Of a stretch of 64,000 nucleotides of DNA, positions 60,421 to 64,000 are shown piece by piece. Under the pieces are notes generated by a model. That model ran no database searches. It had not been told where the DNA came from and worked only from the letters and a program-made list of their open reading frames with translations. The DNA lies in the NCBI RefSeq assembly GCF_013778325.1, contig NZ_JACEIB010000027.1:620001-684000 (forward strand). Reading direction: 5' to 3'. Each line of letters begins with the position of its first letter. The stretch's first letter is position 1. A program made the translations under genes and the position numbers. Origin of the DNA: Sphingomonas chungangi (GTDB lineage: Bacteria; Pseudomonadota; Alphaproteobacteria; Sphingomonadales; Sphingomonadaceae).

Positions 60421-61265
60421 TCCTGTTCGCTACCGCCCTGCTCGCGGCCGATGCCCTGCCCTTCGCTCCGCCGATCGACAAGCCCCTCGTCTACCGCCAG
60501 ACCGAGGATCGCATCGCGCCGGATGGATCGGCGGCGCACTTCACCCTTACCGAAGAGGTGCGCTTCACGCGCGACGGCACCGGCTACATCCTGACGGTGC
60601 GCGCGCTTTCGGCCGAGGCGCAGGCTCCGGACGCCGCGGCCGCTTCTTTTCGGGCGGGTATGAAACCCTTCATCGGTATCCCGGTCGCCACCCGGCTCTC
60701 CGCCGCCGGCGAGCCCGGCGAGGTGATCGATGCGGATGCGACCTGGCAGCGCGTCGTCCAGTCGATCGAACAGGCCGCCGCGACCGCCTCCCCGCCGCGC
60801 AACGGTATCGGCCCGATGCTGGCGGGCTTCCGGGCCATGCCGGCACCGGCCCGCGAAGCGATGCTGAAAGGCCCCGCCATCGCCCTGCTCGGCCTGTCGC
60901 TGCCGCCGTTACCGGAGGGCGGCTCCGGACCGCTCGCCGAAACCATGGACACGCCGCTCGGCATCCCGATCGCCTGCAGCGGGACGGTGCGGCGAGACAC
61001 CGACCGGGACGGCGCGATCCGCTACAGCGCCGATCTCTCCAGCGATCCCGATGCCGCCCGTCGCATCGCCGCGCAGACGCGCACGACCGGCGCCCCCGCC
61101 GATGCCATCGCTGTGCAAAGCCTGCACGAGCATCGCGAGACGAGCCTGTCGGCAAGCAGCGGCCTTCTTCTCTCGTCCGTGAGCAAGTTCGCCCGGATCG
61201 ACCCCGCCGCACCGGGCGGCGAGCGCCCCGTCTCGCAGCGCGGCCTGATGCTCGTCTCGCAATAG
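60417..61265 (+). CDS. Unrecognised protein downstream of ctaA
   Basis: A 282-residue protein starting at the ATG that overlaps the ctaA stop (ATGA). The N-terminus MILFATALLAADALPFAPP could be a short signal peptide. The remainder is beta-rich and Ala/Pro-rich (VYRQTEDRIAPDGSAAHFTLTEEVRFTRDGTGYILTVRALSAEAQ...) and resembles secreted hypothetical proteins of sphingomonads; no domain is recognised. Coupling with ctaA may only reflect tight packing. The larger open frame upstream in this reading frame runs against ctaA and is not real. Confidence 0.65.
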   Translation: MILFATALLAADALPFAPPIDKPLVYRQTEDRIAPDGSAAHFTLTEEVRFTRDGTGYILTVRALSAEAQAPDAAAASFRAGMKPFIGIPVATRLSAAGEPGEVIDADATWQRVVQSIEQAAATASPPRNGIGPMLAGFRAMPAPAREAMLKGPAIALLGLSLPPLPEGGSGPLAETMDTPLGIPIACSGTVRRDTDRDGAIRYSADLSSDPDAARRIAAQTRTTGAPADAIAVQSLHEHRETSLSASSGLLLSSVSKFARIDPAAPGGERPVSQRGLMLVSQ

Positions 61266-61396
61266 GGTATCATAATACCCTTCTAAAAACCCGCGCCGTT
61301 GCTTGACTTTCAGCACCCGAATCGTCATTGGGGCCGCCGTGGCGCGATCCGGCGACGGGTCGCGCGCTTTGTTTATACGAACTGGAGATTGGGGCC

Positions 61397-61876
61397 ATGA
61401 AGGCGCTCATGAAAACCACGAAGGTGGCGACGCCCGCCACCATCGAGAAGAAGTGGCTTCTCATCGACGCGGAAGGGCTGGTCGTCGGCCGCCTCGCCTC
61501 GATCGTCGCCAACATCCTGCGCGGCAAGCACAAGCCGAGCTTCACCCCGTTCATGGATTGCGGCGACAACGTCATCATCGTCAACGCCGGCAAGGTCCAC
61601 TTCACCGGCAAGAAGCTGAAGGACAAGATCTACTACAAGCACACCGGCTATGCCGGCGGCCTGAAGGAGATCACCGCAGGCAAGGTGCTCGAGGGCCGCT
61701 TCCCGGAGCGCGTGCTTGAGAAGGCCGTGGAGCGCATGATCCCGCGCGGTCCGCTGGGCCGCCAGCAGATGCGCAACCTGCGCATCTTCGCCGGTGCCGA
61801 GCATGACCACACCGCGCAGAACCCCGAAGTCCTCGACGTCGCGTCGATGAACCGCAAGAACAAGGTGGGCGCCTGA
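61397..61876 (+). CDS. rplM: 50S ribosomal protein L13
   Basis: A 159-residue ribosomal protein: [75 protein letters not shown] is the L13 core. The ATG at 61397 (MKALMKTT) follows GGAG and agrees with alphaproteobacterial L13 proteins. It precedes rpsI by an overlapping stop/start, the universal order. No distinct promoter is certain; TTGACT at 61303-61308 is a possible -35 box. Confidence 0.97.
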   Translation: MKALMKTTKVATPATIEKKWLLIDAEGLVVGRLASIVANILRGKHKPSFTPFMDCGDNVIIVNAGKVHFTGKKLKDKIYYKHTGYAGGLKEITAGKVLEGRFPERVLEKAVERMIPRGPLGRQQMRNLRIFAGAEHDHTAQNPEVLDVASMNRKNKVGA

Positions 61877-62409
61877 TGTCCGACAATCGCCAGTCCCTTT
61901 CCGATCTCGCCGGCCTGACCGGGGGCGAGGCTCCGGCTCCGGCCGTTGCCGGTGGCCCGGCCACCGCGCCGCTCGGCGAGACCGTCTCGGCCGCCCCGCT
62001 CCGCGAGAAGCAGGTCGACGCGCAGGGCCGCGCCTACGCCACCGGCCGCCGCAAGGATGCCGTCGCCCGCGTGTGGCTGAAGCCCGGCACCGGCAAGATC
62101 ACGGTCAACGGCCGCGATCAGGAAATCTACTTCGCGCGCCCCACGTTGCGCCTCGTCATCAACCAGCCGTTCGGCGTGTCCGAGCGCGAGGGCCAGTATG
62201 ACGTGATCGCCACCGTAAAGGGCGGCGGTCTCTCGGGCCAGGCCGGTGCCGTGAAGCACGGCATCGCCCAGGCACTGACCCGCTTCGAGCCGGTGCTGCG
62301 CTCGCCGGTCAAGGCCGCCGGTTTCCTCACCCGGGACAGCCGCGCGGTGGAGCGCAAGAAGTACGGCAAGGCGAAGGCCCGCCGCAGCTTCCAGTTCTCG
62401 AAGCGCTAA
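61876..62409 (+). CDS. rpsI: 30S ribosomal protein S9
   Basis: A 177-residue S9: the core [46 protein letters not shown]...[14 protein letters not shown] is complete, with the basic C-terminal tail that reaches the P-site tRNA. An N-terminal extension of about 50 residues rich in Ala/Pro ([21 protein letters not shown]) is common in sphingomonads. Start overlaps the rplM stop. Confidence 0.97.
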   Translation: MSDNRQSLSDLAGLTGGEAPAPAVAGGPATAPLGETVSAAPLREKQVDAQGRAYATGRRKDAVARVWLKPGTGKITVNGRDQEIYFARPTLRLVINQPFGVSEREGQYDVIATVKGGGLSGQAGAVKHGIAQALTRFEPVLRSPVKAAGFLTRDSRAVERKKYGKAKARRSFQFSKR

Positions 62410-62431
62410 GCTTCAAGGACAGCGAGCCTTT

Positions 62432-62470
62432 CGGAAGGGCGGTCCCGGGATGCCGGGGCCGCCCTTTCCG
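62432..62470 (+). terminator. Terminator after rpsI
   Basis: CGGAAGGGCGGTCCCGGG (62432-62449), loop ATG, CCGGGGCCGCCCTTTCCG (62453-62470): an 18-bp stem with one bulge. It is followed by TTTGGG only. Position 22 bases after the rpsI stop supports a terminator. Confidence 0.75.
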
Positions 62471-62536
62471 TTTGGGCGGCACGTTGCGAGGCTGCTTGCT
62501 CCTCCGCTAGAGGGTCGGCTTTTGCGAGGTTTCGCG

Positions 62537-63925
62537 ATGCGGATCGGCAGGCGTGGCGTGATGGCAGGCGCGGCGGCGGCGTGGAGCGGGGCCGGGCTGG
62601 CCTCCGTCGGCCGATCCGGCCCCGCCGACTGGCGCACACTGGCCGAAGACGTGAAGACCCAGATGGCCTGGGCATGGGATCAGTATAAGGCCCACGCCTG
62701 GGGCAAGGACGAGATCAGGCCGGTCAGCCGCACCGTCTCCAGCTTCCCGCTCAGGAACGGCCATCATCTTGGGCTGAGCCTGATCGAGGCGCTCGATACC
62801 TTGTGGGTGATGGGCCTCGACAGCCGCTTCCAGGACGGCGTCGACTGGGTGAAGGCGAACCTCGATTTCGACGTCGACGGCGATGTCTCTGTGTTCGAGA
62901 CCTCGATCCGGCTGGTCGGCGGTCTGCTCTCCGCGCATCATGCCTGCGGCGATCCGGTGCTACTCGCGAAAGCGAAAGATCTCGCCGATCGCCTGCTCCC
63001 GGCGTTCGGCACGCCGACCGGCATGCCGTGGGGCACGATCAACCTCAAGACCGGCGCGGTGCGGAACGGCGTCAACAGCCCCGCCGGCATCGCCACCTAC
63101 TGGCCCGAATGGGGGACGCTCAGCCGCCTCACCGGGGATCCGCGCTACAGCGATGCCGCGCGCAAGGCGGCGCTTGCCGTGTTCGATCGCCGGTCGAAAC
63201 TCGATCTGGTCGCCACGCAGATCGACGTGCTGAGCGGCGAATGGAAATCCCGCACCGCAACGGTCGGCTCCTATGGCGACAGCTTCTTCGAATATCTGTG
63301 GGACGGCTGGCAGCTGTTCGGCGATCCCGAATGGAAGCGGATGTACGACACCTGCACGGCCGCGATCCTGAAGCATCAACAGGTCTGGAAGGGCAGCCGG
63401 CTATGGTTTCCGGATGTGGATTTCGAAACGGGTGCGATCGTCACCACCGAGCAGGACGAGCTTGCCTCCTTCTATGGCGGGCTGCTGGGTCAGGGAGGCG
63501 CAATGAAGCAGGGCGCCGCCTATACCGAAAGCTGGGCGACGGTGCAGGATCGCTACGGTGTGCTACCCGAGGGCTATGACTACGCCGCCGTCCGGCCGAC
63601 ACAGGTGAGCAATTCGCTGCGGCCGGAGCTGGCGGATGCGGCGTTCAACCTCTGGCTGCTCGATCCCGAGCCCCGCTGGCGGGAGATCGGCCGCGCCCAC
63701 TTCCTAGCCATGAAGCGCTGGAACAAGGCGACCTACGGTTACACCGATCTCGCCGACGTGACGTCCAATCCCAAGCGGCAGGCGGATCATTGCCCCGGTT
63801 ACTGGTGGTCCGAGCAGATGAAATATTACTACCTGCTGTTCTCCGACACGCCGCGCTTCGACTACAAGCGCAACTACCTCTCCACCGAGGGCAACGTGCT
63901 GCTGGGATTCCGGCGCGGGGCGTGA
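62537..63925 (+). CDS. GH47 alpha-mannosidase, exported
   Basis: A 462-residue class I alpha-1,2-mannosidase. The N-terminus MRIGRRGVMAGAAAAWSGAGLASVG is a twin-arginine-type signal. Family landmarks are SLIEALDTLWVMGLDSRFQDGVDWVK near residue 80, VFETSIRLVGGLLSAHHACGDP near 118 (catalytic Glu), VGSYGDSFFEYLWDGWQLFGDPEWKRMY near 245, NSLRPELADAAFNLW near 360 and YLSTEGNVLLGF at the C-terminus, where the Thr ligates calcium. In eukaryotes the last motif is TEAHP; the change to TEGNV is notable. Bacterial GH47 enzymes are few and were found in Caulobacter. It trims alpha-1,2-mannose from glycans. Confidence 0.88.
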   Translation: MRIGRRGVMAGAAAAWSGAGLASVGRSGPADWRTLAEDVKTQMAWAWDQYKAHAWGKDEIRPVSRTVSSFPLRNGHHLGLSLIEALDTLWVMGLDSRFQDGVDWVKANLDFDVDGDVSVFETSIRLVGGLLSAHHACGDPVLLAKAKDLADRLLPAFGTPTGMPWGTINLKTGAVRNGVNSPAGIATYWPEWGTLSRLTGDPRYSDAARKAALAVFDRRSKLDLVATQIDVLSGEWKSRTATVGSYGDSFFEYLWDGWQLFGDPEWKRMYDTCTAAILKHQQVWKGSRLWFPDVDFETGAIVTTEQDELASFYGGLLGQGGAMKQGAAYTESWATVQDRYGVLPEGYDYAAVRPTQVSNSLRPELADAAFNLWLLDPEPRWREIGRAHFLAMKRWNKATYGYTDLADVTSNPKRQADHCPGYWWSEQMKYYYLLFSDTPRFDYKRNYLSTEGNVLLGFRRGA

Positions 63926-63944
63926 ATTCAAAGCCCTTTCACGC

Positions 63945-63975
63945 TTGACGCCGCTCACCCTCTCTTTTGTATGAT
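63945..63975 (+). promoter_or_regulatory. Possible promoter at the window end
   Basis: TTGACG (63945-63950), a 19-base spacer and TATGAT (63970-63975) lie in the last 75 bases, after the GH47 stop. The gene it would drive lies beyond the window. The spacer is long, so support is moderate. Confidence 0.3.
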
Positions 63976-64000
63976 AATCGCTCCACGCGGGAGTTTTCGG

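Noticed and set aside
1-64000. CRISPR arrays, rRNA genes, complete prophage or complete insertion sequences
   Set aside because: No regularly spaced repeats, rRNA-like stretches or phage structural genes were seen; the only mobile-element traces are the IS3 and recombinase fragments.

Overview
The window is a high-GC stretch of an alphaproteobacterial chromosome, most likely from a Sphingomonadaceae member (Sphingomonas or a close relative). The support is gene content and order: complex I NDUFA9-like gene, uppP, gltD and gltB in a row; lysC; ubiG; ubiA; plant-type gshA; ctaA; rplM-rpsI; SigF/NrsF-type stress control; and abundant palindromic REP-like repeats. All identifications come from reading the sequence; no database search was run.

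Left part, about 1-25.4 kb, looks accessory. It begins with a truncated GAF-PAS sensor (minus), then an ion/osmotic-stress-like set on plus (COG0701 permease, CPA1 antiporter, DUF2254 membrane protein, SDR, GH130-like protein, MscS channel). At 7.6-11.6 kb, sigF-nrsF faces a plus operon of DUF1223 protein, a methionine-rich peptide, a cytochrome b and a molybdopterin oxidoreductase. This gene set matches the SigF/NrsF-MrpX-YedY1 reactive-chlorine defence described in Azospira. At 12.2-12.6 kb the 3' ends of a LysR gene and an SDR gene abut at a deletion scar. From 13.2 to 24.8 kb lies an acyl-CoA catabolic cluster: on minus TonB receptor, MFS transporter, acyl-CoA ligase, SDR, two CoA-transferase subunits, acyl-CoA dehydrogenase and an APH-type kinase, mostly with overlapping stop/start codons; on plus a MaoC-like protein and an IclR regulator. 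Two near-identical 17-bp palindromes sit between the divergent halves. The part ends with an IS3 transposase remnant and the 3' end of a serine recombinase that reads into tRNA-Leu(CAG), the scar of an integrated element.

Right part, about 25.6-64 kb, is mostly housekeeping: NDUFA9-like protein, uppP, gltD, a small exported protein, gltB, a parDE toxin-antitoxin pair, an FzlA-like GST, a POT transporter, HxlR regulator with SDR, ubiG, lysC, nitronate monooxygenase, two L,D-transpeptidases, a cysQ-like phosphatase, pmbA-like protein, ubiA, rsmE, gshA, a membrane methyltransferase, AraC regulator with SDR, a GT4 glycosyltransferase, a YeiH transporter, DUF2218, a PadR regulator, dxs, a zur-like regulator with a MerC-like protein, ctaA, rplM-rpsI and a GH47 alpha-mannosidase.

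Most attractive for follow-up: the SigF-controlled methionine-rich peptide locus with divergent GTAACC promoters; the catabolic cluster with a kinase/dehydrogenase pair reminiscent of 4-hydroxyacyl-CoA processing and its paired IclR-type palindromes; the tRNA-Leu integration scar; the merC-zur pair with a candidate operator; the PadR operator array; and translation of a REP element as the N-terminus of a flavoenzyme.
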